NCBI RefSeq assembly: GCF_003171515.1
Contig: NC_089393.1
Coordinates: 2,666,001 to 2,730,000, forward strand
DNA length: 64,000 nt
Reading direction: 5' to 3'
From: Pyrenophora tritici-repentis
Lineage: Eukaryota; Ascomycota; Dothideomycetes; Pleosporales; Pleosporaceae
The notes below the pieces were generated by a model. That model saw only the letters and a list, made by a program, of their open reading frames with translations, ran no database searches and was not told the origin of the DNA. Below are positions 1-11,302 of the stretch, piece by piece. A program made the position numbers and the translations under genes. Positions within the stretch are counted from its first letter, which is position 1, and every line of letters starts with the position of its first letter.

Positions 1-508
1 CGATGATTTGGCTGAAACTTTCTTGGTCTTCGCTGGTGTATTTTGCTTGGAAGGCGCCGAGACTCATGTTTAGGTCGACGTTGTCCAATTTGCCTAGTCC
101 TTCGTCGTCGTCTTCTACTTCTGTGCCTGCGACTGTGACGGGTGTATCTGCGCCCCATACACTAGGTGTCTTGTCCCCAGCTCCGCTTCCCTTGTTGAAC
201 CGCGTTCTTGCTGCCGCTTTTCTGTGCCCATTTGGTACAGGCGTCATGACTTGCGTCAGCTTCTTTCCTGCCTCTCGTATCCATGATTTGTCTTTGCTTT
301 CCACCGCGTTCAGGTATTCCCGCTGCGCATCCGCTTCTGCAAGACCTGGGAAGAAGTCCCGGCGGATAATGTGCGATACGGCAGAGACGTAGGTATCTTC
401 ATCCAGAACTACAGAAGGGCGCTTGATACGTTTCGGGGCAGGAGGTGGTGCCATAAGCGCATTCGATGCGCTGCGCTTCGTGAGCGCCGTTGAGTTTGAG
501 GCGGACAT
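1..508 (-). CDS. ESS2: ESS2/DGCR14 (Es2) family nuclear protein, C-terminus cut off by window edge
   Basis: The reverse strand has an open frame from ATG at 508-506 through base 1 with no stop, giving the first 169 residues. Two stretches are typical of the Es2/DGCR14 family: an early LDEDTYVSAV...IIRRDFFPGL block (about residues 33-55) and a later SLGAFQAKYTSEDQESF block (about residues 150-167). Family members are nuclear proteins associated with the spliceosomal C complex; S. pombe Bis1 is a relative. The N-terminus carries a short Pro-rich stretch and a basic KRIKR patch. The rest of the gene, including the stop, lies before base 1. No intron is needed in the visible part. Family assignment is from motif memory and is firm; the precise role in this fungus is inferred. 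Confidence 0.88.
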   Translation of the reverse strand, partial: MSASNSTALTKRSASNALMAPPPAPKRIKRPSVVLDEDTYVSAVSHIIRRDFFPGLAEADAQREYLNAVESKDKSWIREAGKKLTQVMTPVPNGHRKAAARTRFNKGSGAGDKTPSVWGADTPVTVAGTEVEDDDEGLGKLDNVDLNMSLGAFQAKYTSEDQESFSQII

Positions 509-1093
509 GCTGAGATGTGGTGGGGTCGCTTATGAAGGCGAGTCGAGGTTTGTGGCAACAGAAATCCCGGGATTCAAACAAATATGGATCAAGGGACCAA
601 GGACGGGTAGGTTGGAAGCATCGGTATGAATTTCGTATGCGTGGTTGATTGTATAATAGCATCGGCGCAAACTGGACGATGATGTATTAGTTACCGGCAG
701 ATCGCCCTCACCGCCTTCAGCCTTATCAACCATGCAAAATGTGGGTGAAGGTACCTGCATAAGTTTCGCACCGGTCACACGAAGACAAGCATCATTCAAA
801 GGCCAATTTACAGCATCAACTATGATTTGATTCAATCTTCCAGTATCCATCCTAAAGTGCCCATGCAAACGCGCATGCGCTGTCTACGCACAGCAGACAG
901 CTGCTCACACAAAAGATACTGAGCAAAACACGGTTACTTTCCAGTGCGGCTAGAAGATTGACGTCCTATATCCTCGCATTTTCTGTGCCCCTAGGGCTTC
1001 ATTTTGAATGCCTCGGAGTGCGAGAGGCCGCTATGCGCCATACTCCTGGACAGCAAAGAATGAGAAAATTCGTACAGTCGTGTAAAAGCACGT
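509..1093. other. Intergenic, ESS2 promoter and TIF6 3' region
   Basis: 585 bp between two genes on the same (reverse) strand. It should hold the ESS2 promoter/5'UTR and the TIF6 terminator. I see no convincing ORF, RNA gene or repeat in it; the short ORFs here have no recognisable composition or partner exon. Confidence 0.6.
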
Positions 1094-2045
1094 TCAGTAG
1101 AAAGACTCCACCATGGTGTCCTTGTTTGTGGTGTTGATGTTGGCGGGACCGTTGCCCTCGCCCAACCTGAAGACAGATTCGACGACTGAGAGTTCGGTCG
1201 CGGTAGTATCAAGACCTGGATTTTTGATTAGTGTCATGCTCTTCGCTACCATTTCATCTTCACATACCAGTCACGGCCATCCAGTCGTTGACGACCATGC
1301 CCGCGCCGACAACAGCGCTACCACGGTTCACACTACCAGCCACCAGAGGCACCTGTAGCAAACTCGACAGCTCGTCTTGGTCCTGAATGCTCGTCTTGGG
1401 GTGCACGATACCGCCCTGGTTGCTTAATGCCATGTAGCTACCGGTCAGGACGTTGTCTGCGATTGTTTGCCTGAAAACCTCAACACCCAATACATCTGCT
1501 ATTATCTCCTCCGTCTCTCGCTCAATATCCGGGTGTACAAGTGCGACATGGTCGTTGCAACATATTACGTTGCCGAGGGCTGATAGACGCTCTTCTATTC
1601 TCTGGATTTTAACTTCGTCGGGTATGGAATTTCGAAGGTGCTGGAGTTCTTGGTCGGTAGTTGTGGTGGGGACGAGGAGGCCTTTCTTGTTTCTTCTTCA
1701 TGTCAGTCTCTTGTTTTGGATGCTTAGCCAAGATATTCAAAGTAAACATACCCAGCTGTCAGTCTGCCAACTATTCTAGTTCCTGCAATAGTGGCATGGC
1801 AAATGGGAATGACGTCTTGTAGTTCAGCTTCGAAGACACTGTCGCGCCGCTATCAGTACCCATCTTTGCAAATATCTTCCACTGCGACCCCCATAGCATA
1901 TTGCTAGAGAATGCGAGCACTGTATCAATATTGCGCACCTGTAGAAGTTCTCACTCGCGCCGACTGCGACAATCGCATATGCGTTTGTAAGTGTAGAGAA
2001 GACACCAACTTCGTTGGAGTTTTCGAATTGTGCGCGGACAGCCAT
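1094..2045 (-). CDS. TIF6: Eukaryotic translation initiation factor 6 (eIF6/Tif6), four exons
   Basis: Exons 2045-1939, 1838-1752, 1692-1268 and 1215-1094 join to 741 bases, 246 residues, almost exactly the usual eIF6 length (about 245). All three introns have GT..AG ends and the junctions rebuild conserved family text ([40 protein letters not shown]). Hallmarks: N-terminal [16 protein letters not shown], the [12 protein letters not shown] segment, [13 protein letters not shown] and the [20 protein letters not shown] core. eIF6 is the pentein-fold anti-association factor that binds the 60S subunit, is needed for 60S biogenesis in the nucleolus, and is released in the cytoplasm by Efl1/Sdo1. 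A single-copy housekeeping gene; nothing looks damaged. Confidence 0.97.
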
Positions 2046-3351
2046 AATTGGTAGTTTCTCAGTGAGTTTGCCTGTAAAGTGTCTGGAGGTTTGGAGGGGA
2101 ATGTAGAGTGCGGTTGAGGTTCGCTGTAACTTGTGCTGTTCTGCAAAAAGTCGGCGGGACTTTGTAAAGAGAGACGCCCCACTACCCGATCAGGTCTAGT
2201 TGCGAACGTCACTATTTCGACTCATCTCGACTGATGCACTACTCAGACTGCGCCACAGCACAACTATGACTGTGAAAGAGTAGCTTGGCAAACGTTAGGT
2301 TATGAAGGTGAGTTTCAGATGGCCTGTAGCGACTCATGCAAGTCACCGCGTCCGTGACGTGTCCTTGGTACGCACGTCCTCTATGGTGAAGCACGCCATG
2401 GCCCTCAATATTTATGGCTGTGCGCGTGTTGGCGTTGCAGCTTCAAGGAATCAAGGCATCACCTCACCAACATGGAAGCGTCCGCAGTGCGAGTTAAACT
2501 TTCGGACAATTCATCGAAAGAGTCAAGAGCATCGGATCATGACCTAAACGGGTGCGAGACCGTGACACGGACCAGTGAATATACTCAACAACGGCAAACC
2601 CCATATCCGTGCTTCTCTGCACGAGTTTCGTGCAAACAGATTACACCCTCAGCCTTGCGGGTGAGGAAGGCAATTAGTGTATTCCGTCTCATCGTCCAAG
2701 TGACGTAGAGCGCATGACTATAATTACAATGGTCATATAGTTCTTCAAGCTCATGGTACCGTAATCTCGGACAGGGAGCAGCGCACGGTTGGCGTTACGC
2801 CTTCAGGACCCCAACAATCTCGATTCGCATCCCTGTCCCGCATCGAATATCCGAGACGAACTGACAATATGACAAGTGACAGATATGGAACAAGTGGTAT
2901 GTAGTAATATTTGAAGAATGTCTCGATGTCGCCAATGGTAGTATTGCGCGATACTGTTAAAGCAAATGGGTAATACGCTGAAAGGAAGGTATCGAAAAGA
3001 AGTTCAAAGGAGAACGCCCGCTAAACTGCAAAATGCTGAACAGGATACGCTTCCGGGGATGAGAAAAAAGGAAAATAGAGTACAGTATAGGCCGTGTGTG
3101 TAGACAAGACAGAGGCTCGGTACGAGATCGAAAGAGATGTCGAAGAGAGCGTTCATGTCGTGTATATAGCTAGTAAACATTAACGTGCGTTATGGCATCA
3201 TTATGTTCGTGAAATGGTTCGTTATGCAAAATCGCGTCCAAATGACGGATTGAAATGGCCTGAGTAGGCCGTGAGAGCGGATATACGGGTAGATATGGTG
3301 CTGGTAAAATGGTGGTTGAATTCTTCGTCCGAGAGCAAGAGTGGGTGTCAC
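2046..3351. other. Intergenic, TIF6 promoter; no gene seen
   Basis: About 1.3 kb between the TIF6 start and the stop of the next reverse-strand gene. The short ORFs (for example 2302-2547 and 2472-2708 on +) lack any recognisable composition, conserved motif or plausible splice partner. I saw no tRNA-like B box or long repeat. It probably holds the TIF6 promoter and the 3' region of the serine-rich gene. Confidence 0.55.
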
Positions 3352-5626
3352 TCATTTGTTAGATAGCTTCGCTGCGAGAATGGCTAATGCGATGATGACA
3401 CCAACCAACAGTGTCCCAACTCCAGCCATAACGCGGTTGAGATTGCGCCACCAAGTCGCTTTTTGGAAGGCTTTGTCATCGGCTTGCGCTACGGTCTGCG
3501 TGAACTGCTGCTCTATGTCGGCCTGGCTGGGTGTAGGGGTAATGACATGGTTGGGATCGAGAGGCAACGGGAGGAAAGCTGCAATTATCCATGCTAGAAT
3601 CAAAATTAGTTCATATATTCATGCGCATGATGAGGGCCGGGGTGCACTTACCAGGAGGGAATAGAAATCCTATACAGAAGAGTAGGACTTGTCTATTTTG
3701 ACGCCCAAAGAGGGTTTGATGAACATCCGCGTCTAATGAAGGCGCATTCCACGCGCTGTAACGTAATTGCCCTCTTTGGTCGGTTCGAAGATGCGGTGTT
3801 GACCAGGCACTCAGCGCGTACATTTGGCCTCGGTCTTCAACCATGTACACCCCTCCTTCGTAAACTCCCCCATCGATGGATTGCGCGTCGTCGGCTAATG
3901 AAATGGTGTCTGTGTGTGACAATCGGGTGCGGGGACGATTGCGCGGGCGGTAGATGCTGAGCGGAAAGTGGCTCTCTGAAGGGGTACGTGATCGTCCGCT
4001 GTGGGCAGTTCCTAGTCGGATACTTCCAGAAGAGTCTGACTCTGGAGCAGCCACGACTGAGATACGTTCACCTCTCTGGTAGTACACCTTTGCCCACATG
4101 GGGATGTTGCTGCTAAAGAAGCTGGACACATTGGACTGCGAGGATCCCGGCCGCGAATCTGTAGCATCGCTGCTTGATCTCTGCAGATAGCCCGAGGTTT
4201 TCTTGCGCAATGGCACCGATGATGGTAATGGCGAAATCGTGTCCAGATGCTCGTTGTAGTAATCTCTTTCTTCCGAAGAGCGTCTCCCGACTGGGGAGAA
4301 CAGCGGTCGGGGAATTGCCGAAGGGTCGGTGTTGGCTTCCGATGATACAACACTTTCCGCCGGTGACCATGACGTCCCGCTTCCCACCGTGTGTCCTCTC
4401 CGGCGCGTGTTCGACGTCCGCCTCTGCGCATAGCTCTCTTGTGAGTGTGATCTCGCGCCGGATGTCCGTGGGCTTCGTACAAATGATCGCGAGTCGCGTT
4501 CGGATACCGAGGCAATGGTCGATAGCTGGGAGCTCCAGTTGTGCACCAATGAGCGGTCCTGCATCCGGGACGCGATGCGGTGTTGTCTTTGGGACTCGGC
4601 CCGCAAACTATTGGACGACGGCGCGCGTACAATAGGATAATTGACTCGAATGCCGCTCGCGAAAGTCGATGTGCTTGCTTCATGAAGAGTGGGCGATGGC
4701 TGTGATGATACGGGTTGGATTGGTTCGATGCTAGTGGAGGAAATATCAGAGAAGGTGATTGATTCTGTGCTTTGCTGGGACTTCAGTACAGTTTGGCGAT
4801 GGTTAGTGTCACTAGTGAACGCAATTGACCCCCCTGTCTCCAAGTCGGTTGATCGGGTTGGCGGTTCGGGTAAGGGTCGGCCGACAGTGACACTTGGTAA
4901 GTTTCCGGCATTACTTATTGAAGGTGTCGATGCAGGAAGGGCTGTTGAGGCAAAAGGTGCAGCAGAGGCCTTGAGTGTCAATGCGCTGGTGCGACTCTCT
5001 GACGAATCTCCACCAGAAGAAGAGGGAGGGACAGCCCGGATGGTCGACCTCGACCTTTCAAAGGAGGGTTCCTCTTCAAGTACTCCCAGGCTGGATTCAA
5101 AGTCGTCAAACTCTGGTGGCGGCGACGACGGGGCGGTGCTCCCCTGTGAAAATCTCGTGGACGAAGGAGAGAACGACGACGAGATGAAGGTATCCTCTTC
5201 CGAGATGCTAGTCGAGGCCGAATGCCTGAAACCCTTCTTTCGCGACAGGATAGGCTGTGGTGCTAGTGCTCGGGTGGCCTCGAACTTGGCAATTGTATTG
5301 GCGACCTGGCTCCCAACTGAAACACGGGGTCCTAGCCTCTCCGGTCTTTCAAACCCATAACCTGGCGCATGACGGGGTGGGGGGAGAATCTGCGAGGGTT
5401 CGCTGGGTACGGGATATTTCTGATAGATGTCATGGCCGGGATCTTCGACTATGCGGATGGTTGGACCCGAGTACTGATTTGTCTGCGAATTCGATCGCTC
5501 GTGAAGCGGCTTGCGTACAGGAGAAGTGCTTTTTGAAGGCGATTTCGGCGGCGAAAACCTGGGGCCTTGTGCGAATGTGGCGTGCTGTGGTGATTGCGAG
5601 TCGGCGTGGCCATGTGCCGAGGACAT
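3352..5626 (-). CDS. Conserved fungal serine-rich protein with C-terminal membrane hairpin
   Basis: Exons 5626-3652 and 3593-3352 (58-bp intron, donor GTAAGT, acceptor TAG) give 738 residues. The splice joins LLFCIGFLFPP to AWIIAAFLPLPLDP, restoring one continuous hydrophobic segment, which supports the intron. The first 600 residues are Ser/Pro/Thr-rich and low complexity, with many SP and RS dipeptides, so probably disordered and phosphorylated. The C-terminus has two hydrophobic stretches (about residues 645-668 and 712-733) separated by a short polar linker, with a basic LFGRQNRQ motif just before the first. I recognise the architecture as one shared across Pezizomycotina but do not know a function. 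It shares a spacer with RCE1, which is transcribed the other way. Confidence 0.8.
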
Positions 5627-6461
5627 GCTGTTGTGAAGCGATGGGCGGAATCAAGCGGAATTGTGGACTTTTGACGTGTGCGGAAAAGTGCGAAACCCGG
5701 GATTAATTGATGGAGATGGGAAAGAAGAAACAAGAGGTTGTAAAGACCGTGTTTGAAGATGTTCAAAGAGTGACTGGAACGCTAAAACAAGCAGAAAAGA
5801 ATGAGAGAGCCCGGAGGCATTAGTCAGAGGTTTTGAGAGGGAGAGGATGAGGAGTGGTGGTGAATCGAGGAAGACGGGCGATTTGCGTGGCTGGGCTAAG
5901 CAGCCTCTCTGCGGCTGCAGGATGGGCCCAATTCGCAGCAAGACGATACCTATGCGCCCTGGTCGCCTAGGTATACTGGCCAGTGACGACGGACCACGAC
6001 CGTGAGTGGGTGCGCAACGTCCTGCAGGGGTAATGCACGGGAGCTCGTGCACGTGCCAGCGCTGGGGTGAACTGGAGATCGGCACGTGACCTTAGAATGG
6101 CGACACGTGATGGGAACACGTGATGAGAATAATTGTGTTATCGATACGCATCGAAGCCCGAAACGATGGGGTTCGCGAGGGCAGGGTATAAGACAACAGG
6201 TAGTCTGCCGCCACGACTACAAGTATAGTACTTTTGGCGGGAACTGCTGCTTTTTCCGTAACAGCTTCAAGATGCCTCCACCGCACAAAGGCTGGCGGCA
6301 GAGTTTCAGCATACTCAGAGACATGTACAAAGGCGGTAAGTAACGATTCATTGGCTTCGGCGGCTTCCTTTGAGCTATGGGCCGTCTTTAACGCCTTGCG
6401 CGACCCACCCCGACTGCCTCTGCTTCCCGCCAAAGTCTCCAGTGCTTGTCGAAACATTTCC
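5627..6461. promoter_or_regulatory. Divergent promoter region with four CACGTG boxes
   Basis: This 835-bp spacer separates the divergently transcribed serine-rich gene (-) and RCE1 (+). Four CACGTG palindromes occur within 73 bp, at 6050-6055, 6083-6088, 6104-6109 and 6117-6122; three are followed by A (CACGTGA), the form favoured by Cbf1/USF-type bHLH factors. Such close spacing is unlikely by chance and suggests a bHLH-controlled promoter, but which gene responds cannot be told from sequence. In-frame ATGs for RCE1 upstream of 6462 (for example 6234) exist, so part of this stretch may be coding or 5'UTR. Confidence 0.55.
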
Positions 6462-7592
6462 ATGATTAACGTCGCGTCAGTTCCCGAACCGCCGGCCCTG
6501 TCGTCCAGTGCGGCGGCACTCCTCTCGGTATGTTGTTTCACGCTTCCACCCCCGCCATGTCTACTACTCCTCTCAGCCTATAGTGCAGCCAATACCGATA
6601 CTTGCTGAACACATGGCCAACTAACGCCGACCTCCCTAGGCCGCATATGTCTTCATCTACGTAATACCATTCTACCTCTCGCCCGCCACGCGTCCGTCTC
6701 CCACTCTGACGCGCGACGCGCCGTCGTCGATACGCGCCAGAGTACGGGCCGTGACCTTGTCTACCATCCTGTGCTCTATCCTCACCGTACTTGTACTCTA
6801 CCAGCATGAGACATCAGCTTCGGACATGGCCCATTTACTTGGTCTGTGGCCTGTTTCGCCATTGGACATGATTCGTACCATGCTCCTGGTCACTATACTC
6901 TTTGCCGGCCCTATTTTTGAGCACGGTGTAGTAGACGGCGCCTGGAGGGACTGGGTACGACTAGCTGGTCTCCACGAAATTCTGAGTAGTTGGATTGGGT
7001 ACAGGAACTTTGTAGTCGTGCGTCAGTCATGTCCTATCCAACTTGCGCCTACTGATAATGCCAGGGACCCGTGAGTGAAGAGTTCGTCTGGCGCTCCTTC
7101 ATCATCCCACTCCACGTGCTTGCTCGCTTCTCCGGCAAACAGATCGTCTTCCTGACTCCACTTTACTTTGGCATTGCGCATGTCCACCACCTCTACGAGT
7201 TCCGCATTACCCACTCTGAAGTTCCCTTGTTCGTAGCCGTGCTCCGCTCACTCTTCCAATTCACCTACACGTCACTATTTGGCTTCTTTGCCGCCTTTGT
7301 CTTTATCAGGACGGGAAATGTCTACACCTGCATCCTAGCGCACGCTTTCTGCAACTGGATGGGACTTCCGCGCTTCTACGGCCGTGTTGGCGTTGAAGCC
7401 GGTATCCCCATCGGCCCGCCAGACGTTGACAAAAAGGACGACGAGCAAAAGATCGCTCCGGCATATCAAGGCAAGGGCATTGGGTGGACCGCGGCTTACT
7501 ACATCGTTCTAGTAGCGGGAGCAGTGGGCTTCTACTACCAACTGTTCCCATTGACCGAGAGCAGTCACGCTCTTCCTGTTGAGTTAGTATAA
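6462..7592 (+). CDS. RCE1: CAAX prenyl protease 2 (Rce1 type II CAAX endopeptidase)
   Basis: Exons 6462-6527, 6640-7017 and 7065-7592 give 323 residues. Intron 1 has GTATGT, a CTAAC branch site and CTAG; intron 2 is 47 bp and rebuilds the active-site block YRNFVV|GPVSEEFVWRS. Rce1 is an ER-membrane glutamate-type protease that removes the last three residues from prenylated Ras, Rho and a-factor-like proteins. The three ABI-family motifs are present: E153-E154 with Arg (EEFVWR), F183xxxH187 (FGIAHVHH) and H241...N245 (HAFCNWMG). Several hydrophobic helices precede and follow them. The ATG at 6462 was chosen because MINVASVPEPPALS fits the short N-terminus of fungal homologues; an upstream in-frame ATG at 6234 would add a polypeptide without family features. 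Confidence 0.93.
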
Positions 7593-7684
7593 CCTTCGTT
7601 CGCTTACAGTCCGGGGCGGGTAGAACGGGAGTGACGCCATATTATGGCATGCACTAAGATAATCGATAACTACTCTGATGTAGA

Positions 7685-8552
7685 TCAACTCAACGTCGCA
7701 ATAGCCCACCAATTATCTTTTTCATACCCATACTCTAGCACAACTCCACCAGCCTCCTCAATGTCATTCTCCAACTCTCCCTTGCGATACAAGTGGTAGT
7801 ACCTTAGGAAGGTCCTATCGCCCTCTGGCTTTTCCTCCTCTCTTACACTTTCCTCACCGCCGACGTCGCTCTTTTTCTTTTTGCGCTTTGCCTCTTTTTC
7901 CTTCTTGTGCTTCAACACCCACGGCACCATGACATCCTGCTCGTGCCCCTCGTCCCAGCCCCGTCTACTATCTTTTTGCTCCAAGGCCCAGACATAGATT
8001 AATGCTCGCCCTCCAACCTCTTCGTTCTTGTGCTCCTGTTGAGCGCCAGTGCGTGGTGACGATGACGGCCGTCGCAGCAGATCGAGGATGCATCTTACCG
8101 CTTCCACTCTTCGTGCTGGCGTAGACAGATGATGTACCACTGCGATCGAAATCGCAAAGTCAAACACACCGTTTGGATGCGGCAGCGAAAGATTATCTGC
8201 CACCACTACGTCATGTGGCTCGTGCTGCTTTGCGATTTTGACGAGATTTGTTGACCTGAGTGGATTAGTATGTGTTCGTGTAGAAATACTTGAATAATAT
8301 TCACGACATGGAGTTTTCGTCTACTCACCGATCACTCCCCACAATCCAGACTTTATCATTCACGGCTAAATATTTCCCATTGCCACATCCTACATCTGCG
8401 CCAATCGCACCATCCTTCTGCTCTTTGAGAAAGCGTTCGACAATCGGCCATGGCTTGTAGCGAGTCGACGAAAAATGTGACGCGATTTCTTCGTATACAG
8501 AGTGCACGTGTTCTGCCTCGTAGGTAGCGCCGCCTTGTGTTAGGGCAGTCAT
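7685..8552 (-). CDS. TRM9: tRNA wobble-uridine carboxymethyl methyltransferase (Trm9 type)
   Basis: Exons 8552-8329 and 8255-7685 (73-bp intron, GTGAGT..CAG) give 264 residues. The splice rebuilds IVGSDR|STNLVKIAKQHEPHD. SAM-binding motif I is GADVGCGNGKY (about residues 51-61), and the motif II/III region reads DFAISIAVVHHLSTPARR, both diagnostic for Trm9/ALKBH8 methyltransferase domains; KPWPIVERFL near the N-terminus is also typical. Trm9, with Trm112, makes the final methyl transfer in mcm5U/mcm5s2U at the wobble position of tRNAs such as Arg(UCU) and Glu(UUC). A lysine/glutamate-rich insert (about residues 180-220) is low complexity. The gene converges with RCE1; their stops are only about 90 bp apart. 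Confidence 0.95.
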
Positions 8553-8850
8553 GGTGTTGGTGTGTGGGGTGGAATGCCGCGCGAAACTAGAAATAATTTA
8601 CTTAGGTAGTTAGATCGGCTCGGCTCGGCTCCGTTGTACTGGTACGGTAATTTGGAGTGTCCTTTGTATGTAATACTACGCCACTATCGACAATAAAGGA
8701 ATAACTGTTCACCAAGAAAGATTTGGTTATTTGTTTGAATGCGTATAAGTCCTTGAGAGCGCAAACTCATGCCCAACATTTCCTGCTCTCCTTCCATCCG
8801 CAGACTGCACACTGCATCTTATTACCAAAAAACAACCCGCCTCATTCGGT

Positions 8851-10009
8851 ATGGTTCAGACACGCGCAGCTAGGATTGCCCAAGGCGCTGTGATTTGGCC
8901 TCCTATAATACGATCAGAGCTACAGAAGCGTTATGACCGTGACGTATCTTCATTCTACTTCTTAGATGACTCCAGCTGACAGACTTGTGATGTTAGGCTT
9001 CGCGCATCAGCAAACGTTGGCTTAATCGCAGCAATACTCGTGACCAAGGCTGTAGAGGGATGGAGAACCCTGGCGCCTGGTGCTTCGTCAATGCAGTAAT
9101 CCAAGATCTCATGCATCAACCTATATTCTTGAACTGGCTCCAGACTCACAGACATGATAAATCCTATGAGTCCAGTGACCAACGGCCTGCCTGTGGTGCT
9201 TGTGTTCTTCAAAGACTCATTAACACATACTGGGCGAATAGGCCTATCTCCAGACCAATTCGCAATCCTGGAAGCTTGGAAATGGAAAGAATTGCGCACA
9301 TTGCAGTTTTTAATAATTGTACTTCACGAAGCGGAACCGAAATAACCCAAGATGACTGCGGCCAATTGTTAGAAAGCCTTCTTGCTGACATAGAGGAATT
9401 CAGAGGTATAGATCAATCTAAAAGGTAAGTTTATTTAATTCCTTAGCGATGAAAGCGACCTCTGACCATTTTACCAGGAATCAACGGTGGAGGAAGGAGT
9501 TTGCGTCCCTTTTCAGGTTACAAGTGCAGGGATACGTTCGGTGTTTAGTCTGTCTCCAGAGACGCCCGTCTCAAAAATCTTCAGAGACTGAAATGCTGCT
9601 CTATCTCAGGCCAGATTTCAACACTGCGCTCAGAACCTATTTCCACGACACAAGGCATGTTAACTGCCCAACATGCGGGTTACAAAACCACACAGGAGAC
9701 GCCCTTATCATAGCAGCACCACAACTACTTAGAGTGAGGCCCAAACTTTTCGCACAGGAGAATATCATGGATGGAGGAAGAATAGTAGATTTCCGTTTTG
9801 TGAAGCACTCGCACAACATGATTCCACCTGATGTACTAGACCTAAGTACATATCAGCTCCATGGAGATCTCCCCCTCCGCTATCGCCTCACGAGCATCAT
9901 TTCGCAGTCCGGTGAGCTCAACGTAGGCCATTATCTGACCGTTGTCAAAGGACAGGGGGGAGGAGTATCACTTATGTCTCTGATGAGACCAAGCAGCCCT
10001 TTACCCTAG
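8851..10009 (+). CDS. USP-type (peptidase C19) ubiquitin hydrolase, copy 1, C-terminally broken
   Basis: Exons 8851-8943, 8997-9424 and 9478-10009 give 350 residues. The Cys box is NPGAWCFVNAV with the catalytic Cys at residue 60; two CxxC pairs (CLVC, CPTC) form the USP finger; the His box is VGHYLTVV (His about residue 325). Intron 1 (phase 0) and intron 2 (phase 2) match those of the copy at 15672-16946, and the Cys lies at residue 60 in both, so they are duplicates. Just after the His box the frame slips at a run of six G (9955-9960): the next frame continues the paralogue-like text ITYVSDETKQPF and then meets TAA at about 10012-10014, after which homology resumes to a stop near 10137. 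As it stands the protein ends before the third catalytic (Asp/Asn) position, so activity is doubtful. It could be a pseudogene. Confidence 0.75.
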
Positions 10010-10309
10010 CGTAAATGCTCGAGAACCCGCACCAACTGGAAGTTGGCAACCCCAAAGACCACTATATTCTTACCTATAGAAGGGAGGACGAGGCGCTGAC
10101 CAACCGGCAAAAGGAGTTGAAGAGGTTGAATACCTAAGTAGGAGTTGTTGGTTTTTCGTTTTTCTACTATGTATTCTATTAATAGAGCTGTATAAGGTAA
10201 TTTACTATCGCTTGTTCTTCCTTACTTAACTAGGATCAGCTCAGACCGAGCTGTGCCGCTGTTGGGGGGTCGGCAACCTTCCTGGGAACGTCAAACTTCT
10301 TCTCTTTCC

Positions 10310-10640
10310 AAACATCTCCCGCATTGTAATCCTATCTTGTAGCTCCTTATCATGTCCTTATGTGTCGTAGTCGCGTGTTGCAGCCTCGTCTTATAGTCTT
10401 TTTGCCTCGTCATCTCCCCATACTTGCTTGTCCGCCTTGTAATGCCCTTGTCTTGTGGTCTGCTCGTCTCATAGTCCGTCGTCTCGTAGTCCTTGCCTCG
10501 TTATCTCTTTACACGTCGTCGTAAGGTCGCCTCGCTGTTTCCTTGCATCATAATCTCCCTGTTTATTATCTCCTGTGCTATTGTCTTCTTATGTCTTGTC
10601 TCTTGCCTCGTTGTCGTCTTGTCTCGTTGTGATGCATTGG
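10310..10640. repeat. Pyrimidine-rich degenerate simple-sequence tract
   Basis: On the + strand this stretch is dominated by C and T, with the words TCGTC, TTGTC, CCTTG and TCGT recurring irregularly. It looks like a degraded simple repeat. The short ORFs here on both strands are artefacts of it. Confidence 0.5.
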
Positions 10641-10830
10641 GCTGTGAATGTATGCATTCCAAGGCCGTAGCTGTTAGGTGGATCACACTCTCTTCTAGCC
10701 AGACGTACTGTTATCGATCGAGGACTTTTTGTCATCGATCCACGGCGCGCACTTGCAGCCCCAGGATGCCGTAGCCCTATGACTCATACCTAGGTAGCTT
10801 CCTAAGTCTAGGGACAGACGTTCCCCGTAC

Positions 10831-11050
10831 TTGCAGACCTTGGAAGGGTCGGCGTGCTCCAACCACTTCATCCTTGCTGACCTTGGGAGGGTCTGTATGC
10901 TACAATCAGTCTGTCCTTGCTGACCTTGGGACGGTTTGTATGCTCCAACAGGTCCATACCTGTAGACCTCGGGACCATGGGCGGTCCTGTATGCTCCAAC
11001 CAGTCCGTGTTGGCAGACATTGGGGTGTCGGTATGCTCCAATCAGTCGGT
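10831..11050. repeat. Minisatellite: five imperfect units of about 43-50 bp
   Basis: Units begin near 10831, 10874, 10917, 10960 and 11010. Each starts with TTGCtGACCTTGGG-like text, carries a GTATGCTCCAA core and ends in CAGTCCGT-like text. The first three are 43 bp apart; the fourth is longer. Copies differ by substitutions and small indels, so the array is old. It lies about 250 bp upstream of the helicase reading frame and could contribute to its promoter. Confidence 0.75.
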
Positions 11051-11302
11051 GAGATACCTGAGTGTTGCCTCTGTGTAGAACCCAGGAGTGGGTCGTGGCC
11101 CTCGGATTCGCGTTCTATCCTCGTTTACCCGGGCAGGTCCGCACTGCCAGGTGCTGCGTTTGCTTTGATGTACCTCAACGCTGATTAGCCAAAGCTAGCG
11201 CACAGACTATCCAAATATACAGGAACTTTCGAGAGCTCGCAGCTTCTACCCTCATCACCTCACATCCTTTGGCTCTCTCCGTCTTCGCAGTCACCTACGC
11301 AA

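Noticed and set aside
3..392. 129-residue + strand ORF at the left edge
   Set aside because: It is the antisense shadow of ESS2, whose reverse-strand text matches the Es2 family.
4012..5360. Long ORFs on both strands (4012-4683 -, 4689-5360 +)
   Set aside because: They overlap the serine-rich gene in other frames; low-complexity codons create long shadow frames.
9967..10014. Intron (GTATCA..CCTAG) to rescue the first USP
   Set aside because: The removed segment is homologous to coding sequence in the intact paralogue, so it is coding, not intron.
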